Source: Chrysemys picta bellii
Taxonomy: Eukaryota > Chordata > Testudines > Emydidae
Assembly: GCF_011386835.1 (NCBI RefSeq)
Contig: NC_088791.1
Coordinates: 28,432,998-28,496,997, forward strand
Direction of reading: 5' to 3'
DNA: 64,000 nucleotides
Below, one piece after another: positions 11,289 through 22,646 of the stretch. Position 1 is the first letter of the stretch; each line of letters starts with the position of its first letter. The translations under genes were made by a program, and so were the position numbers. The notes beneath the pieces were generated by a model, which saw only the letters and a list, made by a program, of their open reading frames with translations, made no database searches and had not been told where the DNA came from.

Positions 11289-11519
11289 GGCCTAGGCTAC
11301 ACTAGAAAAGTAGATCCGCAGAAAAATCCATACCCCTGAGTGGCGGAGTTAAGATGCCCTAAGTCCCCATGTAGACAGCGCTAGGTCAGTGGAAGAATTC
11401 CACCTCTCGGGAGGTGGATTGGCTACGCTGATGGAAGAATCCCTTCCATTGGCATAGGTAGTGTCTACCCTGATGCGCTACAGCGGTGCTGCTGTAGTGT
11501 TTCAAGTGTAGACAAGCCC
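11289..11519. mobile_element. Harbinger-type MITE with TAA target duplication
   Basis: A 231-bp element starting GGCCTAGGCTACACT and ending GTGTAGACAAGCCC, flanked by TAA on both sides (11286-11288 and 11520-11522). The short inverted ends and 3-bp duplication agree with PIF/Harbinger-mobilised MITEs. Confidence 0.82.
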
Positions 11520-11712
11520 TAAATTAAGCCGGTGAGCCAGAACAGCCCAGGATTGGGAGGGCACAAAAAGATGTCTTAAAGCCACCTTAACCCTCACCCG
11601 AGGCTGTGAGTTCCGTGCTGTGTCTATTGGAGGTGTAGCACAGGATCTTATACAGAGTTGTTAAGACCAACTCATTCAGATGCTGTGAGGATCTCTTGCG
11701 ATAGCCCTTAGC

Positions 11713-12668
11713 ATAGAATCATAGTAGATTAGGGTTGGAAGAGACCTCAAGAGGTCATCTAGTCCAATCCCCTGCTCAAAGCAGGACCAACCCCAACTAA
11801 ATCATCCCAGCCAGGGCTTTGTCAAGCCAGGCCTTAAAAACCTCTAAGGAAGGAGATTACACCACCTCCCTAGGTAACGCATTCCAGTGCTTCACCACCC
11901 TCCTAGTGAAATAGTTTTTCCTAATATCCAACCTAAACCGCCCCCACTGCAACTTGAGACCATTGCTCCTTTTTTGGTCATATGCCACCATTGAAAACAG
12001 CCGAGCTCTGTCCTCTTTGGAACCTCCCTTCAGGTAGTTGAAGGCTGCTATCAAATCCCCCCGCTTCCCCACTCTTCTCTTCTACAGACTAAATAAGCCC
12101 AGTTCCCTCAGCCTCTCCTCGTAAGTCATGTGCCTCACCCCCCTAATCATTTTAGTTGACCTCCGCTGGACTTTCTCCAATTGATCCACATCCTTTCTGT
12201 AGTGGGGGCCCCAAAACTGGACACAATACTCCAGATGTGGCCTCCCCAGTGCCGAAAAGAGGAGAATAATCACTTCCCTCAATCTGCTGGCAATCCCCCT
12301 ACTAATGCAGCCCAATATGCCATTATCCTTCTTGGCTATTAGGGCACACTGTTGACTCATATCCAGCTTCTCATCCACTGTAATCCCCAGGTCCTTTTCT
12401 GCAGAACTGCCACTTAGCCAGTCAGTCCCCAGCCTGTAGCAGTGCATGAGATTCTTCCATCCTAACTGCAGGACTCTGCACTTGTCCTTGTTGAACTTCA
12501 TCAGATTTCTTTTGGCCCAATCCTCCAATTTGTCTAGGTCACTCTGGACCCTATCCCTACCCTCCAACATATCTACCTCTCCCCTAGCTTAGTGTCATCT
12601 GCGAACTTGCTGAGGATACAATCCATCCCATCATCCAGATCATTAATGAAGATGTTGAACATTAAACC
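11713..12668 (-). mobile_element. CR1 LINE, 3' part of ORF2
   Basis: About 950 bp of CR1 in antisense. The - strand frame 12570-12082 (162 codons) shows the end of the CR1 ORF2 protein. It has the block [12 protein letters not shown], then [23 protein letters not shown] and the [15 protein letters not shown] run near the C-terminus. A stop or frameshift separates it from the frame 12072-11857 that continues the protein. The 3' end at 11713 is the typical CR1 terminus. It is 5'-truncated and inactive. Confidence 0.94.
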
Positions 12669-12986
12669 TTGCGCAAAAGTCTGTTCTCAGATGTATGTCT
12701 CACTAAAGGTGCTTATTTCCTACCTTTAGCACTTCAGTTATGGTATTATTTTCTATAGTAGTCCTGGTAATCAACTTCTAGTAACTGGAGCCATTTCATA
12801 GAACGGACCAATGCTAATTCTGCTAGATCACATCATCCCTTTCAGTGGTTTCTGAAGGCAGTGCTGTACAGCCAAATGATTGCATAATTGATTAGTACCA
12901 AATTGTAGATAGAAGTGAAATCAGTGGCCCTTTTCATAATGTTTTGTGCATCTGTTTTATGTTGATTTGTTTGCTTCTACTTCTAG

Positions 12987-13231
12987 GTAATGTGAATAAT
13001 CATTTCACTTTTTCACCAAGTGCTGGCTCCAACATCTCTCAGTTGATTCTTGCATCTAGATTTGACTATGACAGTGGTTTGGATACAATCTGGGACTACA
13101 GACTGCATGTCTACATAACAGATGACAATTTGCTGTCAAGTTCGAACAGAGCTACAGCCCTCATTGAAACTGGGACAGTGACATTAAGCATCAAAGTTAT
13201 CCCAAAGCCGACTACTACCACCACTACTACA
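12987..13231 (+). CDS. CDHR3: CDHR3 exon (last EC repeat and Thr-rich stalk)
   Basis: A 245-nt exon, phase 1 to phase 0, with acceptor CTTCTAG and donor ACTACA|GTAAGT. It completes the membrane-proximal EC repeat (N-H-F-T-F-S-P-S-A-G-S-N, S-R-F-D-Y-D-S-G, W-D-Y-R-L-H-V-Y-I-T-D-D-N-L). It then passes through T-G-T-V-T-L-S-I-K-V-I-P-K-P into a run of seven Thr encoded by ACT/ACC/ACA codons. The Thr run is the juxtamembrane stalk and a likely O-glycosylation site, and it sits just before the transmembrane exon. The short triplet tract in the DNA could vary in length between individuals. No linker motif follows, which agrees with this being the last EC repeat. Confidence 0.94.
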
Positions 13232-13637
13232 GTAAGTTCACTGAAATTCTGAATTTTCAACTTAATTCTGTGGCTGATGCATGGGCGGGTCTGTGTGGGA
13301 CAATTAAAACAACTGAGGGTAAGTGCACTCAAAAGAACACAAGAATTACTGTGGGACTAATCCTGGGCAAGCGTAAGCATCTTCCACTTAAAGTGAAGTC
13401 AGTGGGAGACAGGGAGCTCAGTGTCTTGCAGGATTGGACCCGTATACAAACCCATAATGTTTATTTTTTTATTTCACTTTCTACAACAAAAAAGGCACCT
13501 ACCCAAAGGTCCAGGTACCCTGCCATTACCTAAGATCACAGCCAATACAAGAAAGCATCCCAAACAGCCTAGCCCCTTGTCAAAATATCAATCCATAATA
13601 AAATTAAAAATACCTCATTCTGCAACATACTCTACAC

Positions 13638-14665
13638 CAATAGTTCTCAAACTAGGGCCACCGCTTGTTCAGGCGGGCCGGGCTGGTTTGTTTACCTGCC
13701 GCGTCCGCAGGTTTGGCCGATCGCAGCTCCCACTGGCCGTGGTTCGCCGCTCCAGGCCAATGTGGGCTGCGGGAAGCAGCAGCCAGTACATCCCTCAGCC
13801 CGCACCACTTCGTGCAGCTCCCATTGACCTAGAGCGGTGAACAGGGCCGGCTTTAGGCCAATTCAGCTGATTCGGCTGAATTGGGCCCCACGCTAAGAGG
13901 GCCCCGCACCGCAGCTCTCCACCCCGCCCTCAGCTCACTTTCCCCTCCTTCCCTCCCCTGAACGTTCTGCCCCCTGCTCCTCCCCCTCCCCTGCTTCCCG
14001 TGAATCAGAGGTTCGCGGGAAGTCTGAAAAGAAGCAGGGGCGGGCAGGCAGCACCAGGTAAGCTGGGGTGGCAGGGGGCGCGAGAAGGGCTCCGGGGAGG
14101 CGCGGCCCAGTCCGGCCCCGGTTCTGGCCGAGCACGTAGGCCCCAGTGGCTCTGGCCCGGCTTGGCTCCAGCCCAGCCCCCGTGGCGCGGCTTGGGTCCG
14201 GCCCGGCCCGGCCCCCGCAGCGCGGCTCGGGTCCGGCTTGGCTCCAGCCCGGCCCCGCGGCACGGCGCGGCTCAGGTCTGGCCCAGCCCGGCCCCCGCGG
14301 CGCGGCACGGCTCCGGCCCGGCCCCCGCGGCGTGGCTCCGGCCCGGCCCGGCCCCTGTGGCGCGGCTCCGGCTCGGCCTGGCCCGGCCCCCGCGGCGCGG
14401 CACGGCACGGCGCGGCTCGGCTCCAGGCCGGACCCAAGCGCAGCAACCCCGGCCGGAGCGCGGCTCAATTCCTGGGGGCAGGGCTTGCAGCAAGCCCCGC
14501 CCCCAGGAATCGGGCCCCGCTCTTGCTAAAGCCGGCCCTGGCGGTGAACCGCGGCCAGTGGGAGCTGTGATCGGCCGAACCTGTGGACATGGCAGGTAAA
14601 CAAACCGGCCCAGCCTGCCAGGGGCTTTCCCTGAACAAGCGGCGTCCCTAGTTTGAGAACCACTG
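13638..14665. mobile_element. hAT element, outer member of a nested pair
   Basis: The ends CAATAGTTCTCAAACTAGGG and CCCTAGTTTGAGAACCACTG form 20-bp inverted repeats with two mismatches. CTCTACAC flanks both sides exactly (13630-13637 and 14666-14673). Subterminal blocks (TTTGTTTACCTGCC, GGCCGATCGCAGCTCCC) reappear inverted near the right end. There is no transposase. The element is interrupted by a second hAT at 13842-14540. Confidence 0.96.
13842..14540. mobile_element. hAT element nested inside the outer hAT
   Basis: Perfect 15-bp inverted ends, CAGGGCCGGCTTTAG and CTAAAGCCGGCCCTG, with an exact 8-bp target duplication GCGGTGAA (13834-13841 and 14541-14548) inside the outer element. The centre (about 14150-14440) is a GC-rich minisatellite of GCCCGGCCCCCGCGGCGCGG-like units. 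That tract produces long Pro/Ala/Gly/Arg frames on both strands, which are not genes. Confidence 0.96.
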
Positions 14666-14673
14666 CTCTACAC

Positions 14674-15233
14674 CCCATCCCCTCTAACTCCCACTCTCCC
14701 TGCAAGCCTGAAAAAACAGATGGGCCCTGATTGAGCTGTGGAGCCTATCATGTGGAGTCTGTCACAGAGTCTCATGTGGAGAGCATACAACTGAGAAGTT
14801 ATAGAGTTTGGCAGCTGCATTGATAAGGAGAGAGCAGGAGTTAGCCTTTGCCTGAGATATTAACATTTCTTCACGCATTTCTCAGAGACTGGTTTTTGGT
14901 TCCTAGCTAAACACTGCTTTGGCTGACTCACACATCTGTATATTTCTCTAATGACGGAATACAAATTAATCTCTGTGTGTGTAAAGATTAAAAAAAAAAG
15001 GCAGCACAAAACTAGCTTTCAACCAGCCAGAAGGATATTTCTCCATCACTTGGATCACCCAAATATTATAACCAGTGACTGTCTGTGGCAAAAAATCAAG
15101 CTGTTCTATACACATCTAGCATATCTCACTCACCCTCATCCAATGTTTTCGTGGGTTTCAAACACACAAAGTTGCAAAGAAATGTTAAGTGTGGGATGGA
15201 GTCTTTGATCAATGCCCTACATGTGCAGTGGGA
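14674..15233 (+). other. Intronic sequence, nothing recognised
   Basis: Part of the CDHR3 intron 13232-18361. I see no exon, transposon boundary or notable structure here. Confidence 0.5.
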
Positions 15234-15925
15234 GTTTAGTCACTGGGCCCTCGGGGTCCGGGCCAATTGGGGGCCCCTGGCTTCTGCCATCTGGTGGGTG
15301 AGGCGGAGAAGCCCCCTCCCCCAGCATCCCTGACCCCATCCCTGGCAGAATCTACAGGATGGGGAAGCCCACCCCCAGGTCCTCAGACTGTGTCCCTGGT
15401 AGAAGCTGCGGGATGGGAGAAAACCCTGCAGTGCCTCACCCCCACCCCGGCAGAAGCCGGGGACAGGGGAAGCCTCCTCAGTACCCTGACCCCATCTCTG
15501 GAAGAAGCTGCAGGATGGCAGGGGGATCCCCCGTGCCCAACCCCGCTCTCCAGCAGAAACGCTGGGCGGGAGAAGCCCCAGCACCCTGACCCTATTCCCC
15601 CCAGAAGTGCAGGAGGTGGCAGGGGAAGCCCCAGCACCCGGACCCCCACTGTGGCCCTGGGACTGGAGGAGCTCTCACTCCCCGCTGGAGCCTGGGGCCA
15701 TGTCATGGGGACAGAGCTTCTCCGGGCTTGGGGCCGCCATGGGGGCAGGGCAGAAAAGGGTTGTGGGGCTGGTGGAATGGGAGGGGACCCTGGATAGAAC
15801 AGGGGTATGGTCCTGGGGAAGGGGCAGAAAAGGGTGGGGCTATGGGCGGGGCCACAGGCAGAAGGGGTGCGGAGGAGCCCCCCCACTTGCTCTGGCCCAG
15901 GGACCTGGGAAACCTTATTCTGCCT
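15234..15925. repeat. GC-rich non-autonomous repeat, family member 1
   Basis: It begins TTTAGTCACTGGGCCC and ends GGGAAACCTTATTCTGCC. Its partner at 62099-62578 has the same start (ATTAGTCACTGGGCCC), shared internal phrases (CTGGAGGAGCTCTC, CCTGGGGCCA) and the same end (GGAAACCTTAATCTGCC). The left and right ends are weak inverted repeats. It is probably a DNA transposon derivative. Confidence 0.7.
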
Positions 15926-18361
15926 TTGTATATATGGGAAGTTCCATAGCCGAGCCACCTCAGGAAGAACTGTGGTTCAGAGTCACAATTCTTTCCCTGT
16001 CTCCATCACTTCTCTCAGAGGGAGGTAATTTGTGCCAGCACTTTACCAGATGCAGATTGCTTCTGTCATCCTGCACCATGTCAGCTCTACTGGCTGGTGT
16101 TTTAAAAAAGAGGGGTGTGCAGTCACGGGTCTGCCCCATTCTTCACTCCTCTCTGCCCCCCTGCTTGGTGGTATCAGCCCCTGCTCTCCCCAGCGCACCT
16201 GAGCCAAAATGTGGGGAAGTTGCCGAGGGTGGACAAGGGAGTGGAATCTTACATGCTGTGCCCTAAGTAAACCCACAGATGAGCCAAGTAGAGACAGGCC
16301 TGGATCAGAAACCTAGAATCTCACACGTGGAGTGTTTGAAATCACAGGAGCTTTGCTTTGAAAATGCCTGGATCCAAACTTCCTAACTGACTCCTATCTC
16401 TGTTAATATACAAAAATACCCTGTAGTGAAAGTTAAGATTGCCACACAAACACCAATCCATAGAAATCAGATGTTAAACTGCCTCCTGGTACTTACTCTC
16501 TACCCCTTCTCCCACAGCCACACACTTTACCATTACCACAAACTACCATGCACCACAGATCACATATCACAACCTCAATTCTGCTTCCCTCATGCTACCG
16601 GCCTCCCAGCACCAGGATACCCCTGCATCTTCTGTACCGCACTCCTCTTTCACTCAGTACTGCCAGCCTTCAGAGATCAAAAATCATGAGTCAGACCCCG
16701 CACATTATGAGATTTTAAAAAAGCAACAAATCAAGCTTTTCAGTCTGTCTTTTGACTTTTTAACACTCCTCTACTTCTCTGCCAATGGGTGTGTGATAAT
16801 TTCAGGTGGAAAAGGCAACCTTTAATGCACACCTCTCCCTGGCTGCTCAAATGGAGACTCCACTTATCCTCTCCTCTCTCCTACGATAGACAAACTGTCA
16901 TCCATTCCCTAGTACTGTCTTGACTTTCTCCCCTCCTAGTTTACCTCCATTGACAAAAGAAAGACTGGAAGGTAGTAGTTGGAGAACTACTGATCTAATT
17001 AATACATCATCATTCACACTCATACCTAGAACTTGTATTTCTTTTAGCGTTGATGAGTTAGCTACACATATTAAAGAATTTTGATATGTTTAATCATTCA
17101 TATATGGGATAGTGTCTCTGCTGATCCTCACAGCCTGTCTCCTGTCCAGCCCCCTGAACCATGCAGTGGAAGCCATTTTGCCCATGGGTGTTGCTTCAAT
17201 CTAACTGAAAACAGTGGAATGTTGCAGCCAACTTTATTAAGGGCAGCCTCACTTTCACATACAGATAGACTGTATGAAAATGGTGGCCATCTTGCTGGTT
17301 TCAGTCCCATTGACAGTAATAGGAGATGGTGACCGTGTTGAATAAGGGAAAATTCATGAGTTGGTGCCTTTCATCATGTTTTCATGAGACAGGCAAAAAA
17401 CCCGACTCCAAAAATCACTCGAGTCACAACAAATATCACGAGAGTTGCACTACCTCACCTGCTTCCAACACTATTAGTTGTGTCCATTTGGGGTAATAGT
17501 TTGGTGAAGTTTGGTAGTTTGGTGGTAAATTGGATGGCCCTGCTGTGGCTCAGCTGTACTCGGAGGCTGCCTGGAGATTGGGCAGCTGCAGCTGCAAATC
17601 CTCATTCCCAATAGGTATCCTAGGAAGATGATCGTCCTAAATGAGGGCAGCCTATGGTCTCAGTCCCACCAAGAATAGTGGGAAATGGTGGCCATTTTGA
17701 AAGAGGGCAATTGTTGGTGAGTTTCTTTGAAGATTTTATGTGCCCAACCCTGCTGGCTAATAAGCTTTATGATGAAGAATAATGGAAAAAGATTACCAAT
17801 AACCGCTGGGGCGGCAGGGGGTGCGCGGGGGGAGGGGGGGAAGAGAGAGCCCAGGGGTGGGGCAGCAGGGGGTGCGGGTGGGGGAGGGCACTGGTGGGGG
17901 CAGGGATGAGAGCCCAGGGCTGAAGTGGGGGCAGCCAAAAATTGTTTTGCTTGGGGTGGCAAAAAACCTAGAGCCGGCCCTGCTCAGGTAACAATAGCAG
18001 TGGAGGGGGCAGCAGTCCAAGATCGGCTACCTTCCTGAGTACCACCCCACACAGGACTCTGGCTACATATTTAAATGGCTTGGGGCTGTGCCACCATCCC
18101 TGCTGCTGCAGCCACACTGATATGGTTCCTTGAACTAGCTTCAAAGTTAACTCGGCTATGCCGACACATGCTGCAGTCACACCTCCTGAGTGCAGTGTAG
18201 ACATACCCTAAGGCAATCCAAAAATTTTAAACACAACCATTGCATTCATGTTTTAATATAAAACACAGGAGCACAATCAGGAACATGCTTTTTACACTAG
18301 GTGTCAACAAAATTCAGAGTTTGCAGCATTTAAGAACCTTTTATATATTTTTTTTTCAAAG
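15926..18361 (+). other. Intronic sequence with two partial repeats
   Basis: No exon seen between the Thr-rich exon and the transmembrane exon. About 17800-17980 ends GAGCCGGCCCTG, the terminus of the hAT family seen at 13842, without a recognisable left end. About 17990-18210 ends GTGTAGACATACCCTAAGG, a Harbinger MITE terminus. Confidence 0.5.
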
Positions 18362-18543
18362 CCTGCCATTACGCTTCTGATCAGAACAGAAAATGTTTAT
18401 TCTGAATCAGCTTGGTATGTGCCATTCCTCATTTCTGTTGGCAGCATGCTACTGCTTGGACTGCTTGGATACCTAGCCTTCCTGCTGGCAAAATATATCC
18501 GTACCTACTGTCCACCAAAACCCAAAGCAGATAAAAGACCACT
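18362..18543 (+). CDS. CDHR3: CDHR3 exon (transmembrane helix)
   Basis: A 182-nt exon entered in phase 0 after TTTTTTTTCAAAG and left in phase 2 at CCACT|GTAAGT. It encodes a short ectodomain end (R-T-E-N-V-Y-S-E-S-A-W-Y-V-P-F). A hydrophobic helix of about 24 residues follows (from F-L-I-S-V-G to A-F-L-L-A), then a basic and Cys-containing cytoplasmic start (K-Y-I-R-T-Y-C-P-P-K-P-K). The S-A-W-Y-V-P-F entry and the following G-S-x-L-L-L-G-L-L run agree with mammalian CDHR3 as I recall it. The Cys next to the helix is a possible palmitoylation site; that is an inference. Confidence 0.94.
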
Positions 18544-18924
18544 GTAAGTAATAAAAAAAAAAAGAACATAAACACTAGTTTTCTTGAGAAAGAGTGAGTT
18601 TTTTGTTATTACTATTGAGAAATACCTGCTACTTATAAAGACAACTTGAAGCTCTGAGAGTTAATGGAATTTATACTTTGAATATTTTAGAGCAATATGT
18701 CATTTGCTGTAATAAACGTTACTAGTTGTTGGAATAGGATGTTGATTCTTTAAAGAGACGAGAGTCAAATCAAAATGACATCAAACCACTTGGTGGATTT
18801 ACTGATACTTTAGTCAAATGCTGAACATCACAAGCAGAAAAAATAATAATTGTTTGTTACCACCAGATGTCCCAATCAGGATTATGGCAAAATTGTGCTA
18901 AGATCTTTCAGAATGAGAGAAAAC

Positions 18925-19584
18925 TAAGGCTACGTTTTAGTCACAGGTATTTTTAGTAAAAGTCCTGGACAGATCACGGTCAGTAAACAAAAATTCATGG
19001 CCCGTGACATGTACTTGACTTATACTATTTACCCGTAACTAAAACTTGGGCCTGGGCCTGTGGGTGCTCTGGGGTGTTGGAGGGTGCGGTCTGGGGGTGC
19101 CGTGGGCTGGGGGGATGGCCTGGGACCCCCGCTGGTGCTGTGGGGGGGGGACTGGAGGGGGCAGGTAGGCTTCCTACCCAGCTCCGTGTGTCCCGGCAGC
19201 TCCTAGGGGGAGGAAAGGCCGGAGGGCTCCGCGCACTTCCCCCGCTGAGCTCCGGTTCCATTGGCTGGGTACCGCAACCAATGGGAGCTGTGGGGGCGGT
19301 GCCTGCAAGCAGGAACATCACGCAGAGCCTCCTGGCCTCTCCGACTAGGTCAGGAGTTGCAGGGTCATGCCGGCTGCTTCCGGGGAGCCTCCCCCCCAAG
19401 GTAAGTGCCGCCCCACACCCTAACCTCCTGCCCCAGCCCTGAGCCCCCTCCTACACTGCTACTGCTGCTGGCCCAGGGGCTGCCTCGGTTAGCTCCTCAG
19501 CCAGCCGCACCGGCTGCTGCAAAAGTCACAAAGGTCACGGAAAGTCACGGAATCCGTGACTTCCGTGACCGACACGCAGCCTTA
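18925..19584. mobile_element. DNA transposon with long inverted ends
   Basis: A 660-bp element with TAAGGCTACGTTTTAGTCAC at the left and GTGACCGACACGCAGCCTTA at the right, 20-bp inverted ends with a few mismatches. The subterminal CCCGTGACATG and AATCCGTGACTTCCGTGAC also pair. No transposase is seen. I could not establish the target duplication, so the superfamily is open. Confidence 0.75.
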
Positions 19585-20173
19585 GAGATAAAATATTAAC
19601 TGCAAGCTATTGTTATTATTCTAGAGGTGTGTGCAAGGAATTTAGCAATTCGTGGTAGAAATGACAAATGGATACAGTGGCATATAATCTGGCTATTGTT
19701 ATTATTTATTAATTGGTGCCAATGATTCAATTGGGCCACGTTAAAAAGCAATCTTGATATTTTCAAGTCACATTTTAAACCTTTCAAATATTTTAAAAGA
19801 TATTAGCTCAGCCCTAGAATTGGATGGGGAGTGTAATTTTTTAAAGTATAATTTTGGGAGGTGGTATAACTCCACTATGCTGTTACTGATAAGATTAAAA
19901 AATATACAGCCATTCTTTTGGAGTCACAAAAACAATATTCAGGGCTGTTTTACCGCTTCTGGTAGCTCAATAGCAGTAGTTAATAATGCTGAGGCACAGC
20001 AGAACAAACATGCCCAAACTAAACAAACCGAAAAAGGTCAAACACAAAAAATATCCTGTTTGCCAAAGGAAAAAAGAACAGATTTGTCAGGGCTAGAACT
20101 GGAACGTGATTTCTTTGTAGACATAGGTATTGCATATATTAACTATATTGATAACTTTATATTTTTATTACAG

Positions 20174-20187
20174 GAAAAACACACCAG
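20174..20187 (+). CDS. CDHR3: CDHR3 14-nt microexon
   Basis: Between TTTTTATTACAG and GTATGT lie 14 bases. They take the phase-2 end of the transmembrane exon (completing a Leu codon), encode K-N-T-P and leave one base, exactly what the next exon needs. No other joining of the flanking exons keeps frame, since phase 2 cannot join phase 1 directly. The cytoplasmic tail then reads continuously into a Lys-rich segment. Short tail exons are plausible for this gene, but only phase and splice sites support this one. Confidence 0.75.
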
Positions 20188-20245
20188 GTATGTATCTTTT
20201 TTCAATGCTTTTATTACTTCTTAAGAACAAGCGCACCACTTATTA

Positions 20246-20574
20246 AGCTGCATCTCCACTAGCAGCTAGGGGTGTAATTCCAAGCTCCTGTACACATACG
20301 CTAGCTCTCATCTGAGTTAGCATGCTAAAAGTCGTACTGTAGCTGTAGTAACATGGACAGTGGCAGCAGTGGCACGGGCTAGCTGTGCCGGGAGTGTATC
20401 CCCAGGGATCAGGCGGGTTTGTACTCAGCGCTGCTAGCTGGTGTTGCTACTGCTGTTGCCCATGCTACCATGGCTACGCTACTATTTTTAGCATGCTAGT
20501 TCAGATGAGAGCTAGCACCAGCATGCGTACACAAGCTGGGAATCACACCCCGAGCGCGTAGGGTAGACATAGCC
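20246..20574. mobile_element. Harbinger-like MITE with internal hairpin
   Basis: Flanked by TTA on both sides (20243-20245 and 20575-20577), with ends AGCTGCATCTCCACT and GGGTAGACATAGCC. Inside, GCTAGCTCTCATCTGA with TTAGCATGCTAAAA near the left pairs with TTTAGCATGCTAG and TCAGATGAGAGCTAGC near the right, giving a long imperfect hairpin. It begins only 58 bp after the microexon. Confidence 0.75.
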
Positions 20575-21325
20575 TTAGTCAGAGAAATTTGTAATTCCAT
20601 TTTCAGATAAATAATCCATGGACAGGGATAACTGGGTGAAATTATATGGCCTGTGCTAATACAGAAGGTCACAATAGATGCTCTAATGGTCCCTTCTGGT
20701 CTTAAAAATCTATGAAACTGTTGCGTAAAGAACAAGCCTGGTGTAGCCTCGTGCTCTGGCATGGTGGGGTGGGAATTTATTAACTATTTTCCAATTAGCC
20801 TTACCAGCACTTTTCATTAGTTCAATCTCCTAATACGGTTTGAGCTGACTCAGCAACAACCAGCTTTTGGACACTGCACACACAACCAGGCCTTCCCAAT
20901 TTGGAAGCCATGATTCTCACCTATAACAAGTGATTTTGGGTGCCTGGTTTGAGACCCTTAGAGGTGCCTCATTTTTCAGAGGCTGGATGCCTGGTACTTT
21001 CTGAAAAATTGGGTCCCTTCAAGTTGTCTCAAGTTGAGCACCCAAAAGTTGAGGCGGTGAGTGGGGAAAGGAAGATGGTTTGAAGTAATTGTTCAGGCTG
21101 AGACCCATCTGTAGTAATTATACATTTTAGGCCATCACATGCCAACCAACAGGGCCTGTTGGTGGCTGGAGGTGTTGTTTGAAGGGAGATTTTTAAAAAA
21201 GCCTCGAAGGAGGGAACAAAAAAGGAAATGCAGAAATGTAGAGGCAGCATGCACCCTTGAAATTGGGCAGCATCCATGGGTCTGTACTGTAGAGAAGCCC
21301 AGTCTCCCTACTATTGGTGCTCACT

Positions 21326-21702
21326 CTGTGGGTGCTCCAGGGAGCACCCATGGGAAAAAAAAGGTGGGTGCTGAGCACCCACTGGCAGCTCCCCTATCAG
21401 CACCTCCTCCTCTCCTCAGTGCCTCTTGCCCACCGGCAGCCCCGCCAATCAGCACCTCCCCCTCCCTCCCAGTGACTCCTGCCCGCTGTGGATCAGCTGT
21501 TCTGTGGCATGCAGCAGGTGCTGGGGGGGCAGGGGAAGGCACTGATTAGCGGGACCGCCGGCAGGTAGGTCGCGCTGCGGCAGGGGTCGCAATAGGGCAA
21601 GAAGAGGTGGGGATGGGGTGTGGCCTTGAGGGAAGGGGTGGAGGGGCGAAGCAGGGGGGAGCAACCCCTCCCCCCCCCGGCACATAAGAAAGTTGGCGCC
21701 TA
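21326..21702. mobile_element. hAT-like element with 8-bp flanking duplication
   Basis: TGCTCACT lies on both sides (21318-21325 and 21703-21710) of a 377-bp GC-rich unit that starts CTGTGGGTGCTCC and ends AGTTGGCGCCTA. The inverted ends are weak, so the assignment depends mainly on the exact 8-bp duplication. Confidence 0.65.
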
Positions 21703-22370
21703 TGCTCACTACTAACTCAAAATGAATGAAAATGGGGGTTGGGTGGGGGAAAGAGATTGCAAATATCCAATCCAGTTTTCAAATCAGAATTTTGCTTGAT
21801 TGGGTTTGTAACACTTTCTTGTTTGGCTTCCATGAACTTGAAAGTGCACAAGCTTTACAAGTGCAAATACTCATGAAAGCTACATTTTAGTTCAAATATT
21901 CCCCACAGGTAAAATTTACTCTCCTGCAGAGGGCCAGTTCAAGGGCTTTGGAGCAGCTGAATCCTCAGAATATGGCTTGAGTGGGAGTTCAGTTGTGCAT
22001 AGAAGGGAATTTCTGCACAGAAGGGAATTTCATGCCCAAAGCAAATTATTCACTGTCAAAAGTGTGAATAATTTTGAATATATGTGAATTTCTAAATCTG
22101 TTCAAACAATCAATGGAAAGTAAAATTCATTGAGAAAATTAGTTGTGGGAAATTATTCACCTCTACTTCTAGGGCAAGATTGTCAAGTGTGACTAGCAAT
22201 TTTGGGTGGCCAACCTGAAACACCTCGAAGGGGTCTGATTTTCAGAAAGTTCTGATCACCTATCCTGTGAAAGTCAAGCACTTTTAAAGGTGTCTCAAAC
22301 TCACTAGTCACTTTTGAAACTCTTGGCTTTAATATCTACGTATCACAGTCAAAAAAATTCTGATTTCTTA

Positions 22371-22619
22371 GGCCTGGTCTACACTAGGGGTGGGGGGAAA
22401 TCAATCTAAGTTACGCATTACATGAATAATGTAGCTGAAGTCGACGTATTTAGATCTATTTACCCTGGTGTCTGCCTGTGCCTCTCGCTCCAGTGGAGTA
22501 CCGGAGTCGACGGGAGAGCGCTCGGCAGTTGATTGATCATGTCTAGACTAGACGTGATAAATCGACCCCCGCTGGATCGATCACTGCCCGTTGATCCTGC
22601 GCATAATGTAGACAAGCCC
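22371..22619. mobile_element. Harbinger-type MITE with TTA target duplication
   Basis: A 249-bp element, GGCCTGGTCTACACT to TGTAGACAAGCCC, flanked by TTA (22368-22370 and 22620-22622). It shares GTCGACGGGAGAG and GCTGGATCGATCACTGCC with the copies at 3105 and 56892. It ends 27 bp before a CDHR3 exon, so its right end sits next to the splice acceptor region. Confidence 0.92.
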
Positions 22620-22646
22620 TTAGAATGTGCATTTTCTTTCCTGTAG

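Noticed and set aside
14000..14599. Long open frames rich in Pro, Ala, Gly and Arg on both strands
   Set aside because: They coincide with the GC-rich minisatellite core of a hAT element and occur in several overlapping frames; no domain is recognisable.
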